Below are positions 36,601-51,600 of a stretch of 64,000 nt of DNA, piece by piece. Numbering within the stretch: the first letter of the stretch is position 1; every line of letters begins with the position of its first letter. A program made the translations under genes and the position numbers. The notes beneath the pieces are model-generated. The model was not told the origin of the DNA. It was given only the letters and a program-made list of their open reading frames with translations, and did not search any database. The DNA comes from Branchiostoma floridae (Eukaryota; Chordata; Leptocardii; Amphioxiformes; Branchiostomatidae): NCBI RefSeq assembly GCF_000003815.2, contig NC_049990.1, positions 11,336,985-11,400,984 on the forward strand, written 5' to 3'.

Positions 36601-39600
36601 TCTTATTTACATATCAATTTATCTTCTTGTACAAGATTTCTTATCTAACTCTGATGTTGATGTTAATACAAATTATGGTTTAATAAGATTGTGTCTACCT
36701 CATTTTTCATACACCCTTGTTAATCATGGTTTGCTGTGTTCTGGTCTTGTGACATCTTATTTACATATTAATTTCTTCTTGTACACAATTTCTTACCTCT
36801 CTAACTTAACTCTCAATTATGGTTTAATAAGTTTATTATGTCTACCTCATTTTTCATACACACTTGTTAATCATGGTTTGTTATCTTTACTATGCAGACA
36901 TGTTACATCATAATGCTTACCTGATCTGGGTTTGAGTGAAGGCATGGTGAAACTGTTATAGGAGTTGGTTGGAGTTCTCTCTGGGTCCTGAAAAATGTAT
37001 CATGTCAATGAAAGGTCTATTTCCGTAAAGCCGGTAGTCTAGAGGCTAAATAATGCTTTACTTACAATTGTACAGGTTTAAAATTACAAAATTGGAAAAA
37101 ATGCAACTCTAGTTTACATGAAACACAAATGCTATCACTATAACATTTGGCTGAGTTGCGATTGTGACATAAGCAGTTTAGTTTGATCTTACTGTGTAAA
37201 AAATAGGCTTGTAATCACAATAAAAAAAAACAGGCATGAAAAATAATGTAGTTGGATTAAACAATGGTACACAGGGTATATTGTTGTTGGTGTTTCATGT
37301 AGACAGTGTATGACAATACATATTTCCAAGGATTTTAAGAAAAATCATCCCAGAGTTGTGAACTTTTTGGGTCAAACAAAAAGTGTTATTCTGCAAACCA
37401 TGTACATTGTTGTTTTTGTATATTCAAGTAAATTGATAAATTACACCCGGCATTTCAAAGACAAACAAAATATCAATAAAAACAGAACACAATGTGTACC
37501 TGCAACTAGATCTGAAGAAGAAATGATAGGAAAACTTGCATACAGGAATTGTTTAATAATACCAGAGTAATATTAGTAAGGGTCTTTGGTATATAGTTTT
37601 CTGGTCAAGTAACCACCACCCTCCTAAACATAAAACTTTGATTTGTAAAGTTCCTTTCAAAGTTACCTCATCAGAAAGACTGTCGTCATCTCTGCCAATA
37701 TTAGAGCCAGACGTTCGCTGTGAAGATACAGAATGAGGTGAAAGGTAGAGCAAAGCTCATTTTCTACTCGGTTCACAGATTTTCTTCTACAAAATCGAAT
37801 CTTAAGATGATGACGATCAATCAAATTGAGAGATGTCACCACTGTTGTGTTTTTGATGAAAACTTGTGAACCGAGCAACTAAAATGGAATAAGTTACTGT
37901 TTAGCATATTAAAAATGTAATGAGGTAGCAAATAATAAGGTGGAATATGATACAAATTCTTAGAAATAAAAGTGAAAGATGCACATGATACGAAATACAT
38001 GAAACATATGGCAAGGATATCAAAGTACCTTGACAAAGTTTAAGACGGCATCTTTCTGTAACTGTTTGGTACGCTGTCTTTCCTCTTCGTACCGTCGCCT
38101 GGCCAGCTGGGCCTCGTGTCTCGTTCTGGCCGCCAGCGCCTCTTGTCGCAGACGGAATTCATCAGAAGGATCCTAGGAGCACAGGCAGAGATCATGTCTT
38201 GACTTTGTTCAGATTACAACATAGACAATACAATGTGGACACAGGCAGCATGCTGATATTGTGACCACATACATACATATACAATACAAAATTGAACAAA
38301 TATCAGTAGAATAAAATAGTAAATCATGTCTTATGAGATTCAAATTTATGAGCCATTCAAGATAACAAACTGGGACTACATACATTTGTATAGTATATAC
38401 ATGTCTAATCAATACTGCACATGTAGGCCACTCAGGGAACTGATAAAATCTGGTCTTTGTGAGCACATGGGGACTATAGATAGGATTCTTAACGCTTGGG
38501 TAAATGGTGCAAAATTATCTCAGGGACCACCAAAAAGCAGGTGGTCCTTATGCAGAGGTAGTCACTTGTACAGGTTTGACTGTAAAAGTCCTCTCTCATT
38601 TCTTTTTCTGCGTCATACAGCACAAACATTTGCAATGTGGTCATATTTGTACCAATAAAGCAGATGTTACAGCCATTAATGTTTCAGTTAATGCCAATGC
38701 CTTGTGGTAGTGTACTGTGTAGTGCATTTTAGTGCAATCTTGACATTGACATTCATCATTATCAAAGGTGCATTATACAATGTACATAAAGAGTGCGCAC
38801 CTGGTTCCTAGCAGCAGGACTGACGTGTGGACTGGTCCCCGGGCTGAGCCCCGGGCTACTGTAGGGACTCCTCATCGGGCTGGCCTGGTCATTGTTGGGC
38901 CCACTAGAACAACACCGACCAACTGTCACTAACAGGCGGGCGCACGTGCCAGATATAATGCAAAGTGCAACACGCCACTCTCTACTCAATGTACAGTACA
39001 ACCTTGGCTATCCTTACCTTTCTATTGCAAACTTCTTTAAGGTACATTCCTATTACAGTGCTCGAAATCCTTTTTTATCCAGGTCATCCAAGCGGCAACC
39101 TCAGTCAAAAGCCAGGTTGTGGCATCAACATTTCAGATTGCCCCACTTCTAAGTTATTGCTTTCTTCAAATCAGCTACATATCCATTATCTTTTTCTTCC
39201 TGTTACATGTAACCACATTATCTTATCAAGAAATAAATACAAAATCTTCTGCAACTGGGTAAAAGTGGTGTTCCAAGTACAGAATTTCAAGTTGCTCACT
39301 GTGCTACCTGGGTTTAAATTACATGTAAGTTGCACCAAGCAAAATGCAGTTGATTTTGCAAGTGTGCAAGTGGGTATTTCGACTTTCGAGCACTGCTTTT
39401 ATTCAATAGAAATCAATCGAAATCATCAATTATTGGATAGCTGAGGTCATACTGTGATTGGTGCACTCTGATTATCTGATGCTTCTGTGACCTACGACCT
39501 ATGACCTACAGCACACGCAGTGTTGCACGCGTCTAACTCTACGCCAGAGTACCAGTCGGCCCACTCACTTGGTGTCCCATCTATTCCCCTCGGCGCGGAG

Positions 39601-42600
39601 GTCAAGGTTTAAGGAGTTTCTATCGCGGTCATGTCTAAAGCTGGAAGATGACAACCTCCAACTGAAAGCAGCAAGAGCGATGATGAAGACATAAGACAAG
39701 AGACTTGGAGGATCCCTTACAAAAAGGAAGACATTGAATGAATGTTGTTGATGGAAAAAGCACTAGTTTCTTGGTAGATAAGTAACATCATGCATATAGA
39801 GTGACAATAGTTTAGAATGAATATATGTAGTACTGTCACCAGGTTACCACAAAGAACAGCATGAGATTAGTTTTTTCCTTAATTCCTGAATTTTCATGAA
39901 TGAAAACAGATCTAGACAAAGCAGATATGTGAATATGGTAGGAAGTGCTAAAGATTCCCTGGTAAATATAAATGCCTCGTGAAGACTATTAACTTATATC
40001 ATCAAAAGGATAACAAGACATAAGACATATAAGGCACTATTAATGGTGTACAATTCAGCCATTGGAAACAGCTAAACAGTACATAATGCATTGAAGACAG
40101 TAATACAGAAAACAATACACATAAACTTGAAACAACACATTCAGTTCCGAACAAATATGGATATGGCTAAAAACACAGCATCAGCGAAGGTAAGGTAAGG
40201 CAGGGGTATCATCACACGGCAAGACTTACTTGGTGTCTGGTCGGGGTCTTCTATAGGAATCATTAAATGAAGCAGAGGACAGGGGAGCCGACCTGGATAG
40301 AGATGGAGTCACCAAGGTTACACCTTTATACCACCACCATAGAGATATACACAGAGGCTCAAATATAACCCTTTCCTGTTCTTACTACACATTTGCTGTT
40401 AAAGTACCAATGTAAACTTACAGGTCCCAAATCAAGAGATGGCACTGATGATTTTTTTCATTACACAACTAGCAAGACTGCAAAGTAAAGACAAGATATA
40501 GCCTTCTATATCTTACAAAATGACACAGGAATGAGTTAGGTTCGAGCCTTGTGCATGAACAGAGTGACTTAGCTTTAGCCATGACTATGTATGAATAGTT
40601 AGCAATTTCACCTTCTTGAGTTCCCAAGAAATGTTGACAAATGTTTGGCTTGGCCAACAGTGATGGTAGTAGAGCTAAAATTTGATAAAGTTGAACAACA
40701 ATTGTATGACAGTTGTGAAGAAGAGCTTAAAGTTAAACATGCCAGGGTTACATGTGATAGACATGATATGCTCTTCAAGCTCTAAAAAGATGGCACTATG
40801 TATCAGCTCCCTCTTGTACCAATGAACAGTACTGCAGTGCAGCATGACCAGTGTTCAAGTAACAACAACTGACAAGATGGTGAGAATTAGCTTTCAAAAC
40901 CATTGTACATGCTTTCCATCACCCCATGCTGTAGTGACTGGATGTTGGTGTTATTTTTATGAGAACTGTCAATGGTTACATAATTCAACATGCAGACCAT
41001 GCAGTGTTATCATGCAGAGTTTTCCCAAAGTGTTGAAGTTAGTAAAGTTGTACAACTGCAAGGCTGCATGTGCCCCTATCCCCACCTTTCCCTGGTCTGA
41101 CCAGAACTAGTAGTAGCGGTTTCGCTCCACCTTCTGTTCTGCGCTCTCTTGGTCCGGAGCACCTTCTCCTGTTCCCTGTGAACCACCTGTGCTGCTCTTC
41201 TCCTCTCTTCCTTCTCTCTCTCCTCATCTTCTTCATCTCCTCCTTCCAAACCCTAAGAAATACAGAAAAGAACTGTTTTGTGACCGCATCTGAACTGTGA
41301 GCAGCGACACCTGTCCTGCAGTACAATGTGAACCAGTCAGAATTGCTCTCAAGAAGGTGACAGATGGTCACTGAAACCTTGGTGAGAATAAAGCAATGGT
41401 TGTGTAAAAAGAGTCTCTTTATTCAGTGACGCACCAACCTGAAGAAACTATTCACTGACCTAAGAGGTACAATCTGGCTTTGAATGGTTTACTTGAGGAA
41501 TCTGACATAGAAGAAATTTACATTGAGATTGGATGATGCTGATGTAGTTGGACAGACTGAACTACAGTTTGACTGACTGAACAGTTCTTGACTGTCCACC
41601 ACAATTAGCAGTTCAACCAATGAGACAATGACAGTTGTGTGTTTGACCAATGAGAGAGTGACTGCATGTCTGTCAAATATTTGCCTCTAACTTTGCATTT
41701 CTTCATCTTTTGAGTAAGTGGGCAGGGCTAAAGCATCACTCTATTGCACCACTTGTTAATAAAAAATCTTGCTTTAAGATTTATCTACTGTAGTTGGTTA
41801 TCCATGAAGGTTAAATCACACACATACCATGTCCGCAGTCTTTGTTGTTGTTGTTGTTGCCACCGTGTGTACTTCTTCCCCCTGCCCATTTGGCACTGGC
41901 AAGTTTCTCGATTCAAAGTCTCTTATTGCTGTGGAATAACTTCCCTCTCTTCTCTCCAGTGTTTGGTCCCTGTACTCCTCAAGTTTAGAACCTAGTCCTC
42001 CCGTTTCCGCCAGATATCTTTCCCTCTCTTCCTGGATCTTTTTCCCGTAGTACGCCTCGGCGCGCTGGTGGCGCTGTTCTTTGGTACGGTGCGCGACCTG
42101 TTCTAGCAGCTTGTCTTCGTCTTCTAGCACTTCACTCTGAGGAATATAGTAAGGAAAACAACTTACTTTCAACAACTTTTCTTCTAGAATTCTTCTGAGC
42201 ACCTAATGAATATTTTTGACATTTTAAACATTGAAGCTTTTGATGTATAACATGTTTTAAGCTTTTAAATGTTTGAATGTAAATAGAATTTAGGTTCACT
42301 TGCTTTATGTTGGGCACCCAACATTTTTTTTTTCTTTACACCTAAATTTTAACGTTAGGTGCACCAGTCCACAATTCCAAAAAAATGAATTTGGAGCTAA
42401 ACAAAACCCTGCAGGCAGATAATCAAAGAACTTTGTCATAAACTAAAAAGTTAGTTTTTCATATTGGTAATTCTTGAGAAATACTAATTAAGTCGAAACT
42501 GGTCAAATTTTGGAGTATCAGTCGTCATCATTCCATACCTTATCAATTTTTCATAGTAAAATGATACACAAATGCATACAGGAAAGAGATCTATTATGCT

Positions 42601-45600
42601 TTTTCCTGTTACTTTTCTCAGCAGAAGTTTAGTTTACCTCTGGTGTGGACCATCTCTTGTTGCTGGTGTCAGAAGCGGTGTTGTACCCTGAGTCCATGAC
42701 CACACTCCCCTGGGACACTGCACTGGGCAGGCCCATCCGTACATGGGGGCTCCCCTCACCATTCAAACTGTCAGGAAATAATGTTATAGACATTAGTAAC
42801 ACGTCTTTATGAGAAGTTTTGTCACTCTACAAGATGTTGAACAACAGATGAAAACCAGGACAAAAGATACAAAAAAACTTTCTGCAGTACCAAAGTCAGT
42901 CACTAGGAGGCCTTTATCTTCCAAAGACCTACCCACATAACAAATGCAATCCATCCACAATCGTAAGTTATGCTGACTACAAATATTTGGAAACGACACA
43001 CAAACACACCTCAAATAATTATCCAGTTTTCATGGTATAAAAATGCAGATAGTCAAAAGGATAATCAGCAAAAAATTATGAAATAAATCATAGCAACCTT
43101 TTGTTGCTGACAAGATTATTTTTTCTAAATATGCAGTGAAATCAATTTCGAGGTCTTATCTTCCATGTGCCTTAACATGGAAGTCACATAACCAGGAAGT
43201 ACCTTATGAATTTTTCATTAGCAAAAACTGCAAAGGTTCAATCTGTAGCTGTATTCTGTATTGTTTAACGGATAAGCCACCCTTTGGTGTGACATACCAG
43301 CTTTGCAGCAGCTAACATCTTTCTTTCGTTGGTTAGACCATGCTGATTTGATTATGGCTCATATCCGCTGGAACTCCAAAACTGATGCAAGCGTGCAAAT
43401 AAAAGAAAAGTTTGGCCAAAATAAAAAGTTGCCTTCATTATAATATCTCGCTTTTTGACATCGAAAATAAAGAGTATACTGCTGACTCATGGCAATGTGG
43501 ACTCATGACTTGTTATTTATTTTATAACAGTCTGCCACAGGGCTCTAGCCAGCGTCCGTTTTCCAGTCAATTGACGGAAATTTGCTGCGCGTGACGGAAA
43601 AATTTTAAAACCAATCCGTCAACCTTGACGGACAAAAATCCTTGGTGGAAGCTACAGACGGCTTGGGGACGCCGTCCACGGCCGTAAAAGCCACACACTG
43701 TTCGTTTTGCTATTGTTATTATTGTTGACGAAGTGTGTCGGCGCCCTTTAGCATACGATAATCTCATTAAAAACCCGTTTTTCAAGGTCTCAGTTCAGTC
43801 TTTCTAACTCATGGCAGAGCGTTTGCGCGATTTTCGCGACAATGGGAATTGGCTGACGGAAAAAAATTTCGAGCTGGCTAGAGCCCTGGTCTGCCAACAT
43901 GCCAGGCTCACAAACATTTTCCCGTTAATTTCGTGCCCGTATATAGCTTGGCGTGCGTCACCTCTCGTTGGCGGGCTTGCCGTCCAGGATCTGTTCCATG
44001 ACATCACGTTTCCTGTCCTCCTTGTGCGCCTCCTGACACAGCCACTTCAGGATGTGCACCCTTCCTCTGGTACAGACCTGCAACGTGGGTGGGGATTGGT
44101 GCAAAACACACACATCAACAATAATATCAAATCAGTTAGCCACAGGCTACGCTTCTTCTGTTTTCAGCTTGATTTATCATTAGGGGTTAGTATCAGTACA
44201 GAAGATTCAGGTACAGGTACTGTAAAGGTCCAAAGGATCAGGTCCAGGTCCGGACTTGAACCTGGACCTAATTATCTGTGAAAACAGGTCACCTCTACTT
44301 CGCTGTTATTATCTTCTTGGAGCTTACAGCTCCAAAATATGTGAATGCCTGCCAGTATAATCTGTTCATTTTCGAATCAGTCCAAAATACAGTCCAAAAT
44401 ATGATTATTTTTCAGGTCCAGTTTTTCAGGACTGGTCCAGCAACAAAAAACGGTTTGGTACTGTTACCCACCCCTATTTATTATCATAAATTACATCTTG
44501 TCCATTTTTTTCTCTTGATGATATGCCAGAATTCCCAGCCAAATACACAACGAGGAAGAAGAATGAAAAAAAAACATGACAATTGGTAATTCTGCATTGG
44601 GACCCACAAATGTATGAGATGTGAATAATATTCAATACACAATAGAACTTAGAAACCTTTTATAGTGCTTTGCAGTTTTAAACAAAAATCAATAATGCAT
44701 GTCCACTATTTACAAGAGTTCCAATGTACACATACATTGCTTACACACTACCGTGGCAAATCTAATACCATTTACATGTAGTAACCTTTGAAACCAGCCT
44801 ACAAATGTACCCATATCAAATGTCAAGCTTAAAATTCTTTTTCTAAAATACTTTAAAACCATTTTAGCTCTACTAAACCTATGAAATTCCACAGCTGTCC
44901 TCACTTAGCCACAAAGTAATCCATTTAAATCTCTATCCATTTTGATGTGCCATGTTCTTAGTCTAAAATCAACACAACATTGTCTTACCAGTCACCTAGC
45001 TGGCCCAAAAAGACTTTTGACACCAAAAAAAAATTAAAGTAACTTTCATCAGATCTTCTACAACTATAAACACACAAACTTTTATGTATTGTATAATGTA
45101 TAATGTATTCTATAATGTACAGATGAACTTTCATGCTTAAGTATTTGTGTTAGCAGTTTTCTATAACATAAACTTTAAGGTAAATACAAACACTACACAT
45201 TTAAGATAAGGAAAAAGGGATGAGTGTAAGTGCATAGTACTACCGAATTGTCTATGATTTGTACTACAGTATCTGACATCAAAATATAAGTGACATCAGT
45301 CTACAGGTGTGACATCCTTACCTGTGCAGGGGGCGACATGAGCGGATTGTTGTCCAGTATAAACTCACACAGAGTCTGCAGATGTCTGTAGCAGGCCGGC
45401 AGGGATGTCACCTTGTTACAGGAGATGTCCAGCCGTGTTATTCTCAGCTGACACAGCTCTGTGGAAACAGGTGCAACGTGTTAATACACCCCGCTGAAAT
45501 CCATGCCACGCACCTTGGCTTTGGCTGTACAACTAAGGTAAACAATTCTCCATTAGTTAGCTGCAAGCTGTCAGTTCTAGTTTCTGCCAATAACTTGACA

Positions 45601-48600
45601 CTCACAAGGTAGTCAGAAAAGATTTTTTTTTTCAAATTAAACTTTTATTTGATATTTGTTTAGGCATTTGCATAGGAAGTAAGTTTGAAATTTGGAAAAA
45701 ACATTGAAGTTCATATCCCATAACACTAACACTAAGGTAAACAATTCTCCATTAGTTTACTGCAAGCTGTCAGTTCTAGTTTCTGCCAATAACTTGACAC
45801 TCACAAGGAAGTCTGAAAAGATATATGTTCATTAACCCTTATTCAATATTGGTTTAGGCATTTGCACAAGGAGTAAGCACCAGAATTTTGGAAAAACATC
45901 CAAGTTCATATCCCATAACAGTGTACATGTGTGTGTTGCTTTGATGTGGGCTGCCAGACACTTGAAGTTTGACTATGTTGATCTAAGGTAACATTACACT
46001 CTCAGGGTTGGACAAGTTTTCTAAAATTCACTTGTCCTATGGCAGCCAGCACATATAAAATTTACTTGCACAGACCAAATTTTCACCTGCCCAAAATTGA
46101 AATGTCACTTTCATATGCATTTTCACTTCCAACAATGGCATTCTTATCAATGCCTCTATTTTTCTATGTTGACCATTACTTGACTGTAAAAAGTATAACC
46201 AAGTCTCATTCAATGGAAAAATCGTACTTGCCCAATAGGGCAAATAGGGTAGGTCATGCACTTACCCTATCAGCAATTTCACTAGCTCTGGACAATACCG
46301 ATAGGGCCATGACACTACACTCTTCTTGATTTAATTTGACTGTGTTATTCAAATCCTTTCCCTCAACTTTCAGGACACTGTGACATTTCAGCTTTTCTTT
46401 CTCAATGATATCTTATAAAATTTCAGCAAAGATATGAGTATCCCTACCTTCTGGTAATGTCTGTAGGTGGTTTCTCCTGATATTTAGTTCTCGTAAACTT
46501 TCCATCTCTCCTATCTGTAATGGTAGTGTGCTGATCTCATTACAGCTCACATCCTGGCAAAAAAAATTACAGAAAAGTTCAAAGTCAATACAGAATGTTG
46601 CATAATCAATATTTCACTACTGTTAACAATGCAACTATTGTAGACAACAAAAGAAACTCAATTCACCAATATCACCAATAGGAATAGCTAAAAGAAAACA
46701 TTCTTCAGTCTCACAAAAATTCAATATTCATATCATAAAACAGATCAATTTTTACTTTATTTCTCCGATCATAAACATATATATTCAACCTGATATTTGC
46801 TGCTGATTCTACAATAAAAAACACATTATAATTTCATCACTATCTCAACAGTGAAGAACCTCAGTATCTCTGATTTAATCAAAGAATCATTTCCAGAATA
46901 ATATGACCTTATTGTTATCTTTTCAATCTTTGGGACAATAAAAGCCTTGACTCATCCAAAAGTATCACCCCTGCAGAAGGCAATAGAATTACATTTAGGT
47001 AAACCACTTACCAAGTTCATGAGCTTTTTCAACTTGCCGATGTCCTCGGGCAGAGAGACCAGTTTGTTGTTGCTGACGACTAAGACTTGTAGTGGGAGAT
47101 AACATAGGGGGATGGGAAGGGTGGTCAACTGGTTCCGACTGGAATTATAAGGAAAAGAAAATCACATGTATCCAAAATTCATGTCAAATTAACACGAAAA
47201 GTAGAATTCTTAAAATTTAGATACTATACATATATTTATCTATCTCACAACTTAAACGAGATTTGCTACATTTGAGGAAGGATTGACATAACAGGTGACT
47301 CGTCACCTTTTCAAGATGTCAACCCAGAGACCAGACTGTAGGGTTTGATCCCCTCAACCTGGAGTGATCTCTACTCTATTCAATAAGTGTGATAGGTTCT
47401 TTAATGTTCCTAAGGCGTGCCACTTCTCAAACACAGGACCTCCATATTCATACATCAACTGCAAGGAATTTCTCTCAACAAAATAGTAGGTACTCATTTG
47501 TCACCTGTCTGAACCACTCTTTGAACATTTGGAATAACCTTGTACATGTACCTTGAACTCTTAGTGAACCTACATGTACTCTGGAAAATATCGGCTGACT
47601 GGGCTAAATCTGAGACCCTGCTGTGCCTTTACTGACAGTTCTCTATTGCAGGAAGGTCGTAACTTTCAAACATATTCAACTGATGACAACTTACAAAGTT
47701 CAGCTGTTGCATAAGAATTCTATAAAAAGTTTACTCGGTCCTTATTTTTTTAAAGATTCTACAATTTGAAAATTTTAATATCACAAATCTAGAAGCTGTT
47801 AAGTACGTATACAGTTAAGTATATCCATAATTGTTCAATTTATTAATCTTTTGTGACTTCTTTGCAAAATCATTCTATATACTTGTATTTACCTATTCTG
47901 ATAGTCATATTATTGACTTCAAGAAAATCGAAAGTAAAATTTCAGTAGGCCACATTCTGGCCCTGCTAAAATTTTTAAAAAGCTCTAATTACAAGGACCA
48001 AAAACGTGTCTTCAACTTCGTGATGCTTGTTTTTCAGTAAAGTCTGTGGGTCAAAGTGCACACGGTATAGTATGTGTTGACGTCTGAATCCCTTGCAAAA
48101 CACCACCTGTGCAACATCAGGGCAGACAATACCCTTTGTGACTGCGGGGAGTAAGCACATGAGTCATTCTGTGCTCTACAACAGTAAAACCTTTGGGGAC
48201 ATTCACAATACAATTTATGATTCAGAGAATGAAAGACCTGACAAATGTAAACAAACCTGACCTTATACGTAAAAGGTAAATGTAACACAAACAGAACAGT
48301 TTGGAAAACCAGAGTTGGTCAGTGTTTGTACGAATGCCAATGTGTATGTATATCAGGGCTCGAAATTCATTTTTGTGATTAGGTAGAATATCATTGGAAA
48401 AGTACAATAAAATTAAAAGTACAGCTGATGTTGTATTTATAATGCTATTGTACATGTTTCTACAGAAATATTCATTGCTGTCATTTTTGGGATCAGCTTC
48501 CAAATTTTACTCGTAAAGTTTTAAACAGTTAAAAATTCTTACACAATTACTAACATTATTATCTTTTTAACACTTAGATGCCAATTTTACAAAAATATGG

Positions 48601-51600
48601 CGTATATTTGTTGATATCTTTACATGCATGTACGTAGACCTACAAAAATACTTTGGTGCACCAGTGCACTCGCAGAAAAAATAATTGGTTCACAGCTCAA
48701 ATTTTGGGAGCACCAATGTGTACATGCACCCAGTATTTCGAGCCCTGGGATATGCATTATGGAATAACTTATAAATGTGAATGTTTGCTTTCCAGGGGAC
48801 AGAACAAACTTTCCTGAGGACTCCATGGCTGAAGTACTTGACCTAAATAAAGAACTTTCTTGTTCCCTAGCCCACGTACAGTACACAATGTGACATCTTG
48901 GGTGTCTGTATGTATACTACAGTATAGCATCTAAACATTTCGAAGTTGACAAAGTTTCATGGAAGTGTACGGAAGATCTCTCAATCTTGGGTGCTACCAT
49001 CACGACTTTCAGCATTTTTAGAGGCGATCATTCGTTTTAAGAAAAGACAGAAGAAAGTGTCGAAGAAATAAAGTGCAAATTTCAAATAAAGAATGTATAT
49101 ACTAGCAGTACACACATCAAAATTGAAAATGAAATTTTTGAGGGATAAAACATATAGACAAATCACATCTACCCCTCAAAAAAGCTAAAAGGTTTAAAAG
49201 ATTGAAAGTTGGCTTAAGTTGGAATAGTGCTTTCACACTCACATACGTACATGTACACTGTGTGACACACACACACACACACACACATACTCACACTCCA
49301 ATTTTACCATGATTTTTACCTTTGCCAGAATGGCTAAGGTTATGTTTTGGGCTTGTGAGTCTGTGTGTCTGTGTGTCTGTCTGTTAACAGCATAACTCAA
49401 GAAGTCTTGGATGGATCCCGATAATATTTGGTAGGTGGGTAGGGGTCGGGAAAACGAAGGTCAAGTTCGATAATGGGCCCCCTAGCGGCTTGCTAAGATA
49501 CTGCAGCAGAACATCAATTTTTGATATCTCGTGTTCTGGACATGCTGTGATCATAATTTTTGAGTGGTAGATAGCCCTCGAGGCAGAGAGTAAGTGCTGT
49601 GAGTTTGGGCCCCCTAGCGGCTTTTATGGAACTGCAGGCGCCGGTTTCCTTTCAAACTTTGGACGAGAATAACTCTGCAACGTGTTGACGGATCGTCATG
49701 ATTTTTGGTATGTAGATAGAAGGAGTGATGACTTACATAATGGTATGCTAATTATGCAAATCAACAGCTAATTTGCATAATTAATGAGGAAAATTTATAA
49801 ATCCACTGCATTCCATGATAGGACTTTAAAACTTGTCACATATGTAGCTGGGAAGGAGAGAAATGTCGAAAGATATCAATTATGCAAATGATGGCCTCAT
49901 TTGCATAATTAATGAGAAAATTTAAAAATTGACGGATCATCATGTTTTTTGGTATGTAGGTAGCGTAAGTGAAGGCCTACATAATGAGATACCAATTATG
50001 CAAATCAACAGGTAAGTTGCATAATTAATGAGGATATTTTATAAATTCACTATATTCCATGATAGGACTTTAAAACTTGTCACATATGTAGCTGAGAAAA
50101 AGAGAAATGTCAATACATATTTTTCATGCAAATGATGATCTCATTTGCATAATTAATGAGAAAATGTGAACGTGTTGACGGATCGTCATGATTTTTGGCA
50201 TGTAGATAGCCTAAGTGAAGACTTATATAATGTGATACTTATTATGCAAGTTAACAGCTAATTTGCATAATTGATGAGGAAAAGTTCATAAATCCACTGC
50301 ATTCCATTATAGTACTTTCATCAAAGTTGTCACATATGTAACTGAGAAAGACGGAAAACAGTAAGAGGTGTATTTAAAGACTTTGAAAGAGAAAAAGTCA
50401 AGAATGGATCAAAGGATCATCATGATTTTTGGTATGCTGATAGCTTAAGTAATGCTTGATACAATTTGATATCAATTAATTGTAACTTGGGATCTAATTT
50501 GCATAATACATGCCGAAATTTTATAAACCAACTCCAAGCATATAATTATAAAGAAAATGAAATGAGTAACGCATCTGTCTACAGACATCATTCTACATAA
50601 CAAACCTGGTTTATTTGGCAAAGGTATGTGTTTGTGGAACTCTAGTTACTACTACATTACTAGTGCATGACTGTAATTTTTGTATACTTGATAAAGTCTA
50701 ATTTTCTAAGAATGCCTACAATGTATGTTACAAATCCCTTACCTGAGGTTGAGCCATGTCAAACATTGTAAGTTGACGGCCATGTCAGGCACTGCCTTGA
50801 TGTTATTGTTATAAAGATCTACATTCTCCAGCGACGTGTAATCACAAACTTCTAACGGCCACTCCTGGAAACGGTTCTTGGACAAGTCTGAAAGAAAAAG
50901 GAGGAAAATTATACATATATGACTGGCTCCAGTACTTAGCATTAATTGTTCTTACTTGTAAACAACTTGAAAATCACAATGCCCTTCCTTAACTTAATAC
51001 CATCTATTCTTTTGTCATAACCAATCAAACTTTAATCAAAGCAAGATCTGTTTTATTGACTGGATTGCAATGTGTACATCCAAGCATGATGTATATTTTA
51101 TAACTTGTAAATAATTAAATTGGGAAAATTGAAATCCTCAGCAGAGTATTATAACTCTGTATACACGTAGTATTGCAGGTAAGACGAAAAGTATTTGTAG
51201 TCTGCTGCCCGACTAACTAACTTACTGTAAATTCATTCATTTTTGAGGTGACATTTCAAATTTCCCACTTAGAAAGGAAACAGAGGACTTTTGTAGAACA
51301 GCAGTACACATATGTATGTTTATCAAAATGGAAATGCATATTTGCTGTGTCACGATTTCAAGTCGGAAAGTACGCAAAGATAAAACCGCAGCAAAATTTA
51401 CAGATATACAGTATTTGGCCCATCAACACTTTTTCCCACAGAATTCTTTTGCCCTGAAGTACAGTACTGTACAAGTAGAATGTCCTGTTTACAGAGGAAA
51501 CTCGTGATGAGGCAACAGAAAAAAGGATGTGGGAAGCTACATTGTACATCACAAAAGAAATCCTATTCACCGTTCTTTCTACTTCATGCTAGGGTTTCCA

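Noticed and set aside
38965-39444. 159-residue frame on the plus strand
   Set aside because: It lies mostly within a hAT-like insertion in an LRCH intron and has no coding pattern.
43811-44281. 156-residue frame on the plus strand
   Set aside because: It is antisense to LRCH exon 6 and covers a hAT end and a dispersed repeat.
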